Assembly: GCF_001696615.3 (NCBI RefSeq)
Contig: NZ_CP032279.1
Coordinates: forward strand, 434,001 to 498,000
Direction of reading: 5' to 3'
DNA from: Acinetobacter sp. WCHAc010034
GTDB lineage: Bacteria > Pseudomonadota > Gammaproteobacteria > Pseudomonadales > Moraxellaceae
Length of the DNA stretch: 64,000 nucleotides
Positions 35,081-43,421 of the stretch are shown here, one piece after another (the stretch's first letter is position 1; the number at the start of each line of letters is the position of its first letter). A program made the translations under genes and the position numbers. Under the pieces are notes generated by a model, which was not told the DNA's origin, made no database searches, and saw only the letters and a program-made list of their open reading frames with translations.

Positions 35081-36226
35081 CTATTCAGCATTCTCAGGCG
35101 CATTAATCTGGCGGTGCGCCGCGTTCAGGTAATCATCCGACTGCATTTCCAGCAGGCGTGAACGCGTGCGTTCAATTTCAAAGGCTAATTTATCACCCTG
35201 ATAAAGATCAACAATCGAATCTTCTGAGGTCAGCAGCAGCTTTACCCCGCGGTCATAGAATTCATCGACCAGATAAATAAAGCGGCGCGTGCCTTCAGAC
35301 AGGTAATCGGTCAAATGCGGCACGTTGCTGACCAGCACGGTATTGTAAATATTGGCAATTTCAATAAAGTCCGCAGGGCTGCGCGGCTTCAGGCACAGCT
35401 CTGAATATTCGCACCACAGCACGTCTTCGGTATGGCCAATGGTTTCAACAATGCGCTTATTGATGATGATCGGCTCTTGCGACTGCAGCTGAGTCTGGGT
35501 CAATGCGCTGAAGCGCTGCGCCATCCAGACTTTATTTTCATGGGTTAAAGGCGACTTGAACAGCTGCGCCTGCTTCAGCACGCGCAGGCGGTAATCCACA
35601 CCGGCATCGACATTCAGCACCGCGCAGTGCTTTTTCACCATTTCAATGGTTGGAATAAAGCGGTCACGGTGGATGCCGTTCCGATACAGGCCGTCCGGCG
35701 CAATGTTTGAGGTTGCCACCAAAGTCACGCCGCGGGCAAACAGCTTCTGGAACAAATCGCTCAGGATCATTGCGTCGGTGACGTTGGAAACAAAGAATTC
35801 ATCAAAGCAGATCACCACGGCTTCTTTGTAAATCTGGTCCGCCACCATCTCCAGCGGATTGCGCTGGCCGGACAGCTTATTCAGTTCACGGTGCACATAC
35901 TGCATAAAATGATGGAAATGCATGCGGGTTTTGCGGCGGAACGGCACAGATTCGTAGAACTGATCCATCAGCCAAGTTTTGCCGCGGCCGACGCCGCCCC
36001 ACATATACACGCCGCGCGGCGAGCTTTGGCGGCGGAAACGGCGGAACGCTTTTTTAGAAGCCTTAAAGCGCTGCAGCAGCTCCTGCCAGACCCGGTCCAG
36101 CTCATGCACCGCCTGCGCCTGCGCGTCATCCGGCAAAAATTGTCCAGAAGCCAGCGCCTGCGCATAGCGCTCTGCCGGTGAAATTGGAGTAAAAGCGGTG
36201 CTGTGTGGAGATTGAAAGTCTGACAT
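35081..36226 (-). CDS. zapE: cell division protein ZapE (AFG1-like ATPase)
   Basis: The 381-residue P-loop ATPase of the AFG1 family has Walker A GGVGRGKT at 77–84 in GVYMWGGVGRGKTWLMD, Walker B ICFDEFFVSN, and the LVATSNIAPDGLY and RRFIYLVDEFYDR blocks. In E. coli ZapE binds FtsZ and is needed for division under stress. It is cytoplasmic and monocistronic. The ATG has only a weak ribosome site. Confidence 0.93.
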   Translation of the reverse strand: MSDFQSPHSTAFTPISPAERYAQALASGQFLPDDAQAQAVHELDRVWQELLQRFKASKKAFRRFRRQSSPRGVYMWGGVGRGKTWLMDQFYESVPFRRKTRMHFHHFMQYVHRELNKLSGQRNPLEMVADQIYKEAVVICFDEFFVSNVTDAMILSDLFQKLFARGVTLVATSNIAPDGLYRNGIHRDRFIPTIEMVKKHCAVLNVDAGVDYRLRVLKQAQLFKSPLTHENKVWMAQRFSALTQTQLQSQEPIIINKRIVETIGHTEDVLWCEYSELCLKPRSPADFIEIANIYNTVLVSNVPHLTDYLSEGTRRFIYLVDEFYDRGVKLLLTSEDSIVDLYQGDKLAFEIERTRSRLLEMQSDDYLNAAHRQINAPENAE

Positions 36227-36311
36227 ATCATTTAATACTATTTTAGGCTATAGAAAAGTATAGCGAAGATTGAACCGTAATATATAACACTTTGGCATTA
36301 ATATGCTTAGG

Positions 36312-37319
36312 CTATTTTGTATATTGGCGCGGGCTTTGGCCAAACCAGCGCTTGAACGCATGGTTAAACGCCGCAGGCTCTGAGTAGCCTAGAAGTTCCG
36401 CAATCATCTCAATTGAATACTCCTTATATTCAATCAGGCGCAATGCCTTGTCCTTAATAATCTCTTCCCGGATCTGCTTGTAGCTGGTGTCCAGCTGCTG
36501 CAGCTGATGGCGCAAAGTGCGCTCCGGCATATTCAGCGCCTGCGCAGTTTCCGCCATGCTGGGCATCGCCCCGCTCTGCAGCTCCAGATAATCCTGAACC
36601 CGCTGCACCAGCGAAGGCGCATCTTCATCTGCCTTCAGGCGCTCCAGCTCGGCAATGCATTTAGATTCATACAGCTTGAAGGTCACCGGATCTGCCGAAG
36701 GGATTTTCACATCCAATACTGCCTGATCCAGCCCAAATGATGCAAACTGCGCGCCAAATTTGACCTGCACGCCGTAATAGCCGTGATAAACCGCCAGCTG
36801 CGCCGGATCTGCCGGCTGCAGGAACGGCAGTGCAATCTGCACTTGCGGCGCAGCCAAGCCCATCATTTTGTACAAATCGCGGATAAACTTGTAAGTGCCG
36901 GATATTTCAGCCTGCGCCAGCAGCAGGCCCAATGCAGTATGTATATCTTGAGGCTTGTAGCGCAGCGTGGCGCGGCGTTCAGAAAAATCCAGCGCCAAGC
37001 GCCCGGTTAAATGCGTCAGCTGCTGAAAGCGGATGCCCTGATCCAGCACGGTGCGGATGTCCGGACTGGTGACCAGCAGCATCAGCAAGGGGCCATAGCC
37101 CGCCAGCGCATAGTGCTGTCCAATAAACAGGCCCTGTTCCGGCGCCACGCCTTCACCAATGACTTTCAGCACATCCCATTCTAAACTGGGATGAATCACC
37201 GAAGCCGCGTCCAGCGCATCTATGCGCAGCCCAATGCCCTGCAGTTTTGAATCGACATCTATCCCTGCCTTGCGCATGCCCTGCACCAGATACATCAAGC
37301 TTAGAATAGATCGCTTCAT
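36312..37319 (-). CDS. AraC-family regulator (OruR/ArgR-like)
   Basis: The 335-residue protein has the N-terminal 'arabinose-binding-like' domain found in the OruR group (LEWDVLKVIGE, GPLLMLLVTSPDIRTVLDQG) and a C-terminal pair of helix-turn-helices (MAETAQALNMPERTLRHQLQ and MIAELLGYSEPAAFNHAFKRWFG). It is divergent from the flavin monooxygenase gene across 157 bases, so it is the likely activator of that gene. The inducer is unknown. Confidence 0.87.
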   Translation of the reverse strand: MKRSILSLMYLVQGMRKAGIDVDSKLQGIGLRIDALDAASVIHPSLEWDVLKVIGEGVAPEQGLFIGQHYALAGYGPLLMLLVTSPDIRTVLDQGIRFQQLTHLTGRLALDFSERRATLRYKPQDIHTALGLLLAQAEISGTYKFIRDLYKMMGLAAPQVQIALPFLQPADPAQLAVYHGYYGVQVKFGAQFASFGLDQAVLDVKIPSADPVTFKLYESKCIAELERLKADEDAPSLVQRVQDYLELQSGAMPSMAETAQALNMPERTLRHQLQQLDTSYKQIREEIIKDKALRLIEYKEYSIEMIAELLGYSEPAAFNHAFKRWFGQSPRQYTK

Positions 37320-37476
37320 AGCCGCACAAACCCATGAATATTTTTACCTTTTGTACTATAAAAAGCCGGGCTTGCAAATTGCCGTTTAGATCAATTTTCC
37401 TGTCAGGCGGATCATGGCGCTGCAGCGGCCGGCTGCTTTATGCTAGGCAGCATAAGGACAATAAGAGCTTAAAATC

Positions 37477-38985
37477 ATGCACAGCGCACAGCAGCACCCC
37501 TCCATGCAAAAAAACCGGATTGCAATCATCGGCGGCGGCTTTGGCGGCATCGCCATGGCGATCCGCCTGCTGCAGAACAATATTCAGGATTTCATCATTT
37601 TAGAAAAAGCCGCCAGCTTTGGCGGCACATGGCGGGAAAACCGCTACCCCGGCGCGGCTTGCGATGTGCAGTCGCATATGTATTCGCTGTCTTTTGCCCC
37701 GAAAGCCGGCTGGTCAAGGCGCTATGCCGAAGCGCCTGAAATTTTCGATTACATTCAGGGCTTAATTGCTGACTTTGACTTAGCCCGGTATGCGCGGCTG
37801 CAGTGCGAGGCGCTTTCGGCGGCTTATTTGGAAGATGAATGCCAATGGCAGCTCACATTAAGCGATCAAAGCACCTTAATGGCGCAATATGTCATTTTTG
37901 CATCCGGCCCGCTGCATGTGCCGCAGATTCCGCAGATTGCTGGCATCGAAAAATTCAAAGGCAAAGTTTTCCATTCTTCGCAATGGGATCATCAATACGA
38001 CTTGCATGGCAAAGCCGTCGCCTCGATTGGCACCGGCGCCAGCGCCATTCAGTACATTCCTGAAATTGCCCCGCAGGCCAGGCAGCTGTATGTATTCCAG
38101 CGCACCGCCGCTTGGGTGATTCCGCGCGATGAGCGCCTGTACAGCAGCATTGAAAAGCGCCTATTTGCAAAGTTTGACTGCCTCAGAAAGCTGCACCGCG
38201 CGCGCCTGTACTGGTCGAATGAATCCCGCGCTGTGCCGATTATGCAACCAATAATCATGAAATACGCGCAGAAACTGGCGGAAGCCTATATCCGCTTTCA
38301 GGTGAAAGATCCAGCTTTAGCCCAAAAACTCACGCCAGATTACCTTATGGGCTGCAAGCGGATTTTAGTTTCCAGCAAATACTTTCCTGCATTCAACCGC
38401 AGCAATGTGGAACTGGTGACGGAAGGCATTCAGGCCCTGACTGAACACAGCATTTTAACCCAAGACGGTAAAGAGCGGAAAATCGACTGCCTGATTTACG
38501 GCACAGGCTTCATTACCGACCCGCGCATTTATTTAAAGCCCTTTCACTGCACGGGGCTGCATGGTATTGAATTAAAGGATGCATGGAAGGACGGCGCGGA
38601 AAGCTACTATGGCATCAGCACAAAAGGCTTTCCCAACCTGTTCCAGCTGCTGGGCCCGAACACCGTGCTGGCGCATAACTCCGTGATTTTCATGATTGAA
38701 GCGCAAGTGGAATACATTCTGCAAATGATGCAGCTTGCCGAAAGAACCCAGACTCAAGCTATTATGGTGAAAGATCAGGTGCAAGAGCGCTTTAATCGGC
38801 AGATTCAGCAGATGCTCAGCGGAACAGTCTGGCAATCCGGCTGCGTGAGCTGGTATCAGCAGGATGGCGGCAGAAATTTTGCGCTTTGGCCAATCTATAC
38901 CTGGAAATACTGGCTGAAAACCAGAAAACTGAACCCTGCGGACTATGTTCTTTTGTCTAAATCCAAAGCAGGCCGTGCAGCTTAA
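37477..38985 (+). CDS. flavin-dependent monooxygenase, Baeyer–Villiger type
   Basis: The 502-residue protein has FAD motif GGGFGG at 19–24, a second dinucleotide fold GTGASA at 185–190, and the BVMO fingerprint F160-KGKVF-H166-SSQ-W170-D between them. The family inserts oxygen next to ketones using NADPH; related members hydroxylate amines or oxidise long alkanes. A weak AAGAG site precedes the ATG at 37477; an in-frame ATG at 37504 is a second option. The divergent AraC regulator and the downstream exporter gene suggest an inducible detoxification or ketone-use unit. Confidence 0.85.
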   Translation: MHSAQQHPSMQKNRIAIIGGGFGGIAMAIRLLQNNIQDFIILEKAASFGGTWRENRYPGAACDVQSHMYSLSFAPKAGWSRRYAEAPEIFDYIQGLIADFDLARYARLQCEALSAAYLEDECQWQLTLSDQSTLMAQYVIFASGPLHVPQIPQIAGIEKFKGKVFHSSQWDHQYDLHGKAVASIGTGASAIQYIPEIAPQARQLYVFQRTAAWVIPRDERLYSSIEKRLFAKFDCLRKLHRARLYWSNESRAVPIMQPIIMKYAQKLAEAYIRFQVKDPALAQKLTPDYLMGCKRILVSSKYFPAFNRSNVELVTEGIQALTEHSILTQDGKERKIDCLIYGTGFITDPRIYLKPFHCTGLHGIELKDAWKDGAESYYGISTKGFPNLFQLLGPNTVLAHNSVIFMIEAQVEYILQMMQLAERTQTQAIMVKDQVQERFNRQIQQMLSGTVWQSGCVSWYQQDGGRNFALWPIYTWKYWLKTRKLNPADYVLLSKSKAGRAA

Positions 38986-39001
38986 ATCTGAACAGGTCAT
39001 A

Positions 39002-39028
39002 ATAGGCAGGTGTCCTTCACCTGCCTAT
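39002..39028 (+). promoter_or_regulatory. strong hairpin just before the LysO-type gene
   Basis: ATAGGCAGGTG-TCCTT-CACCTGCCTAT is a perfect 11-base stem (39002–39012 with 39018–39028) lying between the monooxygenase stop (38985) and the exporter ATG (39036). No T-run follows, so it is a weak terminator candidate. The only purine-rich ribosome-like tract (AGGCAGG) is inside the stem, and it may control translation of the next gene. Confidence 0.6.
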
Positions 39029-39035
39029 ATATGTT

Positions 39036-39944
39036 ATGCAATCGCTTTGGCTGATTTTCCAACTTCTGTTTTGCCTTTTTCTCGGCTTCGCCCTGGCCCG
39101 CAGGCTGCCACAAAAAATTGAACAATTCTGCTTTAAAATCCTGCCCTATTTCACCTATGTGCTGCTGATTGCGATTGCCATCGAGTTTTCGCAGACACTG
39201 CACAGCATCAGCAGCCCTGCGCAGATTTTGCTCAGCGCGCTCAGCATTGCATTGGCAACTTCAGCAGGCGCTTTTCTCTGCTGCTATGCCCTATTCAAGG
39301 CGATTGGCTATCAGCCGATGCAGGGCAAAGTATCGGCAGATTTGCTGGCCGGCTCCCTGCTGAACATCAGCTACGCTTTTTTTGCGCTGGCGCTGGGCTA
39401 CGGCATTGCGGAACTCTCCGCATATTTCTCCATCAGCTTCCATGTCAGCACATGGCACCTGCTTTTAGCCTTTATGTATTTGATCGGCTTAGATTTAGCC
39501 TATTCTCCGCTGGACCGCTCATGGCTGAACTGGAAGATTCTGCTGATCCCACTGGCCTGCATTATCGGCTCAACCTTAGGCGCGGCGGCGGTGTCTTTCT
39601 TCCTGAGCGAGATCAGCCTGAAAGATTTAATCATGCTGTCCCAAGGCTATGGCTTTTATTCCATGACCGGCATTGTGGTCACTGAGCTGAAAAATGCGCA
39701 TCTCGGCAGCATCGCCTTAATTAATGATTTATTTAGAGAAATTTTTGCGATTTTATTTATGTATTTAATTGGCTGGCGCTATCCTCGCTCGGCGATTTCT
39801 TCTGCAGGCGCAACCGCCATGGATGTGACCTTGCCGATGGTCAAGCAGGCTTGCGGCAATGATTTCATCCCGCATGCCATGGTCAGCGGTTTTGTTTTAT
39901 CTGTGCTGGCGCCGATTGCGGTGAGTGTGCTGGCGGCGCTTTAA
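39036..39944 (+). CDS. LysO-family transporter (lysine exporter-like, DUF340)
   Basis: The 302-residue inner-membrane protein has about eight predicted helices. The C-terminal DUF340 core is recognisable: SQGYGFYSMTGIVVTELKNA, LGSIALINDLFREI and GATAMDVTLPMVKQACG. E. coli LysO exports lysine and thialysine. It lies 50 bases after the monooxygenase on the same strand, separated by a strong hairpin, so partial co-expression is possible. Substrate here is not certain. Confidence 0.88.
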   Translation: MQSLWLIFQLLFCLFLGFALARRLPQKIEQFCFKILPYFTYVLLIAIAIEFSQTLHSISSPAQILLSALSIALATSAGAFLCCYALFKAIGYQPMQGKVSADLLAGSLLNISYAFFALALGYGIAELSAYFSISFHVSTWHLLLAFMYLIGLDLAYSPLDRSWLNWKILLIPLACIIGSTLGAAAVSFFLSEISLKDLIMLSQGYGFYSMTGIVVTELKNAHLGSIALINDLFREIFAILFMYLIGWRYPRSAISSAGATAMDVTLPMVKQACGNDFIPHAMVSGFVLSVLAPIAVSVLAAL

Positions 39945-40007
39945 CCGCCACCACTTCAGCCCCCTTTCAAGAAGAGGGCTGAACAGAATTCATTCCGCCA
40001 TAAAGAT

Positions 40008-40040
40008 CCTCTCTCCCTCTGGAAGAGCGTTAAAGAGAGG
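40008..40040. repeat. palindromic repeat between the LysO-type gene and pyrF
   Basis: CCTCTCT / AGAGAGG (40008–40014 with 40034–40040) in a pyrimidine/purine-rich block like those at 8.2 and 16.3 kb. It lies between convergent genes and could protect transcript ends. There is no T-run. Confidence 0.5.
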
Positions 40041-40046
40041 GTGAAA

Positions 40047-40727
40047 TTACAGCGATGCTAAAATATCTTTCAATGTTTGGCGCATATTTTCCGACTGCGT
40101 AATTGGGCGGCCAATCACCAAATGCGTAGAACCGTCCAGCATGGCCTGTTTCGGCGTGACAATGCGCTTTTGATCATCTGCGCTTGAACCCGCAGGGCGG
40201 ATGCCCGGAGTCACCAAGGCAAAGTCCTGACCCAAAGCGTCACGCAGCATTTTCGCTTCCTGCGCAGAACACACCACGCCATCCAAGCCGCTGTCTTTAG
40301 TCAGTTTCGCAAGGCGCTGCACCTGTTCAAACGGCTCAATATCCAGGCCGATATCACGCAAGTCTTCACGGCCCATTGAGGTCAAAACCGTTACCGCGAT
40401 CAGCTGAGTTGCATAGTTTCCAGCCTTCAAGCGCTCCACGCAGGTTTCCATCATCTTACGGCCGCCTGAGGCATGCACATTCACCATCCACACGCCCAAG
40501 TCCGCAGCTGCGCACACCGCCTGCGCCGTCGTGTTCGGAATATCATGGAATTTTAAATCCAGAAAAACTTCAAAGCCCCGGCCATGCAAGGCTTTCACCA
40601 CGCTTGGGCCTTCATGGGTAAACAGCTCTTTGCCCACTTTTACTCGGCATAATGATGGATCAAGCTGATCTGCTATTGTTAAGGCGTCATATTGGCTTTT
40701 GGCATCCAAGGCAACAATAATACTCAC
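40047..40727 (-). CDS. pyrF: orotidine 5'-phosphate decarboxylase
   Basis: PyrF makes UMP from OMP, the last step of de novo pyrimidine synthesis. The motif [10 protein letters not shown], with the catalytic Lys and Asp, and TPGIRP are present. I choose the GTG at 40727 ([10 protein letters not shown] follows), which fits the usual family N-terminus; an in-frame ATG at 40742 would add five residues (MELRF). It is separated from lapA by an azlCD-type insert. Confidence 0.93.
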   Translation of the reverse strand: MSIIVALDAKSQYDALTIADQLDPSLCRVKVGKELFTHEGPSVVKALHGRGFEVFLDLKFHDIPNTTAQAVCAAADLGVWMVNVHASGGRKMMETCVERLKAGNYATQLIAVTVLTSMGREDLRDIGLDIEPFEQVQRLAKLTKDSGLDGVVCSAQEAKMLRDALGQDFALVTPGIRPAGSSADDQKRIVTPKQAMLDGSTHLVIGRPITQSENMRQTLKDILASL

Positions 40728-40842
40728 GAATCTCAGTTCCATCCCATAAAAGTGGACCAATTATAAAGTGATTAACCAGATGAACAAAGCAGCAAAGCGC
40801 CGCTCATGAAAAAAACCTGATGATTTGATGCATCAATATGCG

Positions 40843-41391
40843 CTAGCGCTGTTCAGAAATTAAGATGGCGCGGGTATCAGGCTCCAGCGCCTCAAAAATA
40901 TGCGCCTGATCTGCAGGATAAAAAATATAGTCCCCAGCATTCAGCAATGCCGGCTGGCTGGCCAAACCGACCTTGGCCTGCCCTTGCATGATGATAATAT
41001 GCTCCGCACTGCCGATGGGATGCGGCTGGCTGCAGCGCGGCTCCCCGGGGTTGACCGTTAAAATATACACATCCCGCCTTGCGTTGGGCGGACACGCCGC
41101 CAGCAGCACCGCCTGATAATGGGCAATGTCTGAGGCGACTGCAGGCCCTTCCCCGTAGCGGATCACCTGCGCAGCCTGTATTTGCGTTTCCATCAGTTTT
41201 GCAAACGGGATATCCAGCGCAACGCATAAAGACCACAAGGTTTCCAGACTCGGATTTCCCTGCCCGGACTCCAGCTGCGAAAGTGTTGACTTCGCAATGC
41301 CTGCCCGACGCGACAGCTCCCCCAGAGATAAACCCGATTTATGCCTTTCTTTCTGCAAATTGCTTGCAATTATTTCAATAGGTAAACTCAT
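40843..41391 (-). CDS. XRE-family regulator with C-terminal cupin
   Basis: I start at the ATG at 41391 (182 residues), which has GAG six bases upstream; the frame runs 15 codons further without support. An N-terminal helix-turn-helix (LSLGELSRRAGIAKSTLSQL) is joined to a cupin domain near the C-terminus (GSAEHIIIMQGQAKVGL, LNAGDYIFYPADQAHIFEAL). Such regulators control amino-acid or polyamine genes. It is divergent from azlCD, with a dyad TGTTCG / CGAACA in the gap, so it very likely controls that exporter and itself. Confidence 0.87.
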   Translation of the reverse strand: MSLPIEIIASNLQKERHKSGLSLGELSRRAGIAKSTLSQLESGQGNPSLETLWSLCVALDIPFAKLMETQIQAAQVIRYGEGPAVASDIAHYQAVLLAACPPNARRDVYILTVNPGEPRCSQPHPIGSAEHIIIMQGQAKVGLASQPALLNAGDYIFYPADQAHIFEALEPDTRAILISEQR

Positions 41392-41412
41392 CAATATCTC
41401 AAAATGCACAAC

Positions 41413-41430
41413 TGTTCGATTTGACGAACA
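41413..41430. promoter_or_regulatory. candidate operator between the cupin regulator and azlC
   Basis: Perfect dyad TGTTCG-ATTTGA-CGAACA, 22 bases upstream of the regulator ATG, with a further CGTTCGTTC half-site at about 41457. It suits an XRE dimer. The role is inferred from position. Confidence 0.6.
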
Positions 41431-41505
41431 ATACAAATACTATTACCATAAAAAACGTTCGTTCAATTTAAAAAACACCCTATCTGCAAAATACCGGCGC
41501 CATAA

Positions 41506-42168
41506 ATGAACAGTGAAAAAATTAAAACACTTCCCAAAGCATTAATAAAGTCCATTTTAATGCTCTGCCTTGCCACCGCTGTAATCGGCGTTTCATTAGG
41601 CTCATTGGCCGCGGCCTATGAACTGCCCTTATGGATTCCTGTTCTGCTGGCAGCCACCGTGCTTGCCGGCGCAGCGGAATTCACATTTATAGGCATGATT
41701 GCTGCCGGCAGCAGCCCGGTAACAGCAGCGCTTGCCGGGCTTGTAATCAACCTCCGGCATTTGGCCTTCGGCTGCGCCATTTCAGGATTCATTGCGTCAA
41801 ACCGGCTCAAATTCATCGCCTGCCACATTATGAATGATGAAAGCGTCCTCTTTGGCCTAAGCCAGCAATCCATAGAACTGAAAAGGGCGGCCTACTGGCT
41901 CTGCGGCATCGGCATTTTATTTGCCTGGCCGGCCGGGGTGATACTCGGCTATTTTCTAGGCAGCAGCCTGCCTTATGCAAAGGCGCTGGGCATTGATGCA
42001 ATTTTTCCGGCGGTACTGTTTGCGCTCACTTTCAAAGCCTTGAAAAGGATGGAAACCCGCAAATCCGCAATCTCGGGCGCGCTGATCAGCATAGCGGCAT
42101 TTCCGCTTCTGCCTGCAGGGCTGCCTGTATTGGCTTCATTGCTCGGCCTGTATATCGGCAGGAAATAA
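41506..42168 (+). CDS. azlC: AzlC-family branched-chain amino acid exporter, large subunit
   Basis: The 220-residue membrane protein has five or six helices, with the AzlC hallmark AAEFTFIGMIAAGSSPVTAALAG-type segment and the conserved NLRHLAFG and HIMNDESVLFG motifs. Together with AzlD it exports branched-chain amino acids or analogues (YgaZH, AzlCD). It is translationally linked to azlD, which begins one base after its stop. The regulator is divergent. Confidence 0.92.
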   Translation: MNSEKIKTLPKALIKSILMLCLATAVIGVSLGSLAAAYELPLWIPVLLAATVLAGAAEFTFIGMIAAGSSPVTAALAGLVINLRHLAFGCAISGFIASNRLKFIACHIMNDESVLFGLSQQSIELKRAAYWLCGIGILFAWPAGVILGYFLGSSLPYAKALGIDAIFPAVLFALTFKALKRMETRKSAISGALISIAAFPLLPAGLPVLASLLGLYIGRK

Positions 42169-42169
42169 A

Positions 42170-42493
42170 ATGAATCAGCAGCTTTTGATTTTTATCGGGA
42201 TTTGTATTTTAGCCGCCGGCACCTATGCCATCCGCTTTGCCGGCTTGACGCTGACCCAGCATTTCATCCTCAGCCGGCAGCAGGAGCAGCGCCTGAGCGA
42301 TGCCGCCACAACTTTGCTGTTTACCATTGCGGTGCTGGACACTTTATTCAGCGGTTCCGAATGGGCTGGCTTAAGCCGTTTATTGGGCGTCGGGGCGGCC
42401 CTATACTTGATTTGGAAAAACTATTCCTTATTGAGCATTATGGCTGCCGCTGCAGGCATCACCGCGCTAAGCCGTTTCTGCGGTTTCAGCTAG
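42170..42493 (+). CDS. azlD: AzlD-family exporter small subunit
   Basis: The 107-residue protein has three to four helices. The family start is ILAAGTYAIRFAGLTL, followed by LSDAATTLLFTIAVLDTLF. It is the partner of AzlC. The genes are effectively contiguous, so expression is coupled. A strong bidirectional terminator follows. Confidence 0.9.
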   Translation: MNQQLLIFIGICILAAGTYAIRFAGLTLTQHFILSRQQEQRLSDAATTLLFTIAVLDTLFSGSEWAGLSRLLGVGAALYLIWKNYSLLSIMAAAAGITALSRFCGFS

Positions 42494-42511
42494 CGCGCAA
42501 TCAATACGCTG

Positions 42512-42550
42512 AAAAAAAAGCTCTTTACTGCCAAAACAGTAAAGAGCTTT
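42512..42550. terminator. bidirectional terminator between azlD and lapA
   Basis: AAAGCTCTTTACTG / CAGTAAAGAGCTTT (42517–42530 with 42537–42550) is a perfect 14-base stem. An eight-T run follows on the minus strand (for lapA), and a short TTT follows on the plus strand. Confidence 0.92.
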
Positions 42551-42566
42551 AGAAACAGCACAGCGA

Positions 42567-42938
42567 TTACAGAGGGTGTGAATTCTTATCTTCCGGGTGG
42601 ATATCCAAGACAGTTTTTTCATGCCTTGTATGCGCAGCGGCCTCAGCAGCGGCCAGTTGCGCCGCATGAATCTGCTCTTTGCGCAGGTGTTCAATGTCTT
42701 TACGCAGCCTTTTGATTTCCCAATTGTTTTGAAATACGCGGAATACCTGAACTGCAAGCAGCAGCCCCAGCACAATACCTAAAGCTAAAGTCAGCAGCAG
42801 CAGCAGGCCTAAGCGCATTGCAGGCACTTGAGTAAACAGCAAATCTACCGACAGTTCTGTTCCATTCTGCAAAACCAGGAACAGCGAATAGCCAAACAAA
42901 ACAATAAGCAATACGACTAAAACGTAGCGCATAAACAC
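42567..42938 (-). CDS. lapA: LapA-domain inner-membrane protein
   Basis: The 123-residue protein has two N-terminal helices (VLLIVLFGYSLFLVLQNG and LGLLLLLTLALGIVLGLLLA) and a charged cytoplasmic coiled coil (IKRLRKDIEHLRKEQIHAAQ). This is the LapA layout. In E. coli LapA works with LapB in control of LpxC turnover and LPS assembly. It follows ihfB by 18 bases, at the end of the cmk–rpsA–ihfB–lapA run. LapB is not here. Confidence 0.87.
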   Translation of the reverse strand: MFMRYVLVVLLIVLFGYSLFLVLQNGTELSVDLLFTQVPAMRLGLLLLLTLALGIVLGLLLAVQVFRVFQNNWEIKRLRKDIEHLRKEQIHAAQLAAAEAAAHTRHEKTVLDIHPEDKNSHPL

Positions 42939-42956
42939 CTCTGAATGAATCTTAAA

Positions 42957-43259
42957 TTATTCTGAAGATTCGTTTACTGCATCACGCAGCGCTTTGCCAG
43001 GCTTAAAGTGAGGCACTGCTTTTGCAGCAACTTCAACCGATTTGCCGGTTTTCGGGTTACGGCCAACGCGCGGTTCACGGTGATGCAAGGCAAAACTGCC
43101 AAAACCACGAATCTCTATACGATTGTCTGATGAGAGCGCTTCAATCATCTGATCAATCATAATCTTAACAGCTTCTTCAACCAGCGGTTCTGCTAAATGC
43201 GGGTTTTTAAGAGAAATACGCTCTATTAAGTCTGACTTATTAAGTGCTTCAGTAGTCAT
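42957..43259 (-). CDS. ihfB: integration host factor subunit beta
   Basis: This 100-residue DNA-bending protein of the HU/IHF family has [26 protein letters not shown] with the tip Pro that kinks DNA, and the family C-terminus [14 protein letters not shown]. It pairs with IhfA. It is downstream of rpsA behind a hairpin attenuator. An IHF gene next to rpsA is the usual order in gammaproteobacteria. Confidence 0.96.
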   Translation of the reverse strand: MTTEALNKSDLIERISLKNPHLAEPLVEEAVKIMIDQMIEALSSDNRIEIRGFGSFALHHREPRVGRNPKTGKSVEVAAKAVPHFKPGKALRDAVNESSE

Positions 43260-43324
43260 CTGCGACCTCTTTAATTATCAAGCTACTTGGAATCGATTCC
43301 TAATAATAACCTGTTTAAATACAA

Positions 43325-43360
43325 AACGGTAGCGCAATAATGGCTTACTGCGCTACCGTT
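43325..43360 (-). terminator. rpsA–ihfB intergenic terminator or attenuator
   Basis: AACGGTAGCGCA / TGCGCTACCGTT (43325–43336 with 43349–43360) is a perfect 12-base stem. On the minus strand it is followed by TTGTATTT. Partial termination would lower ihfB and lapA expression relative to rpsA. Confidence 0.75.
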
Positions 43361-43421
43361 TACAGTAATTGTTCAAAAAGTATTGTTTAATTTACATTAA
43401 CAATACAAATCAAATACTTAC

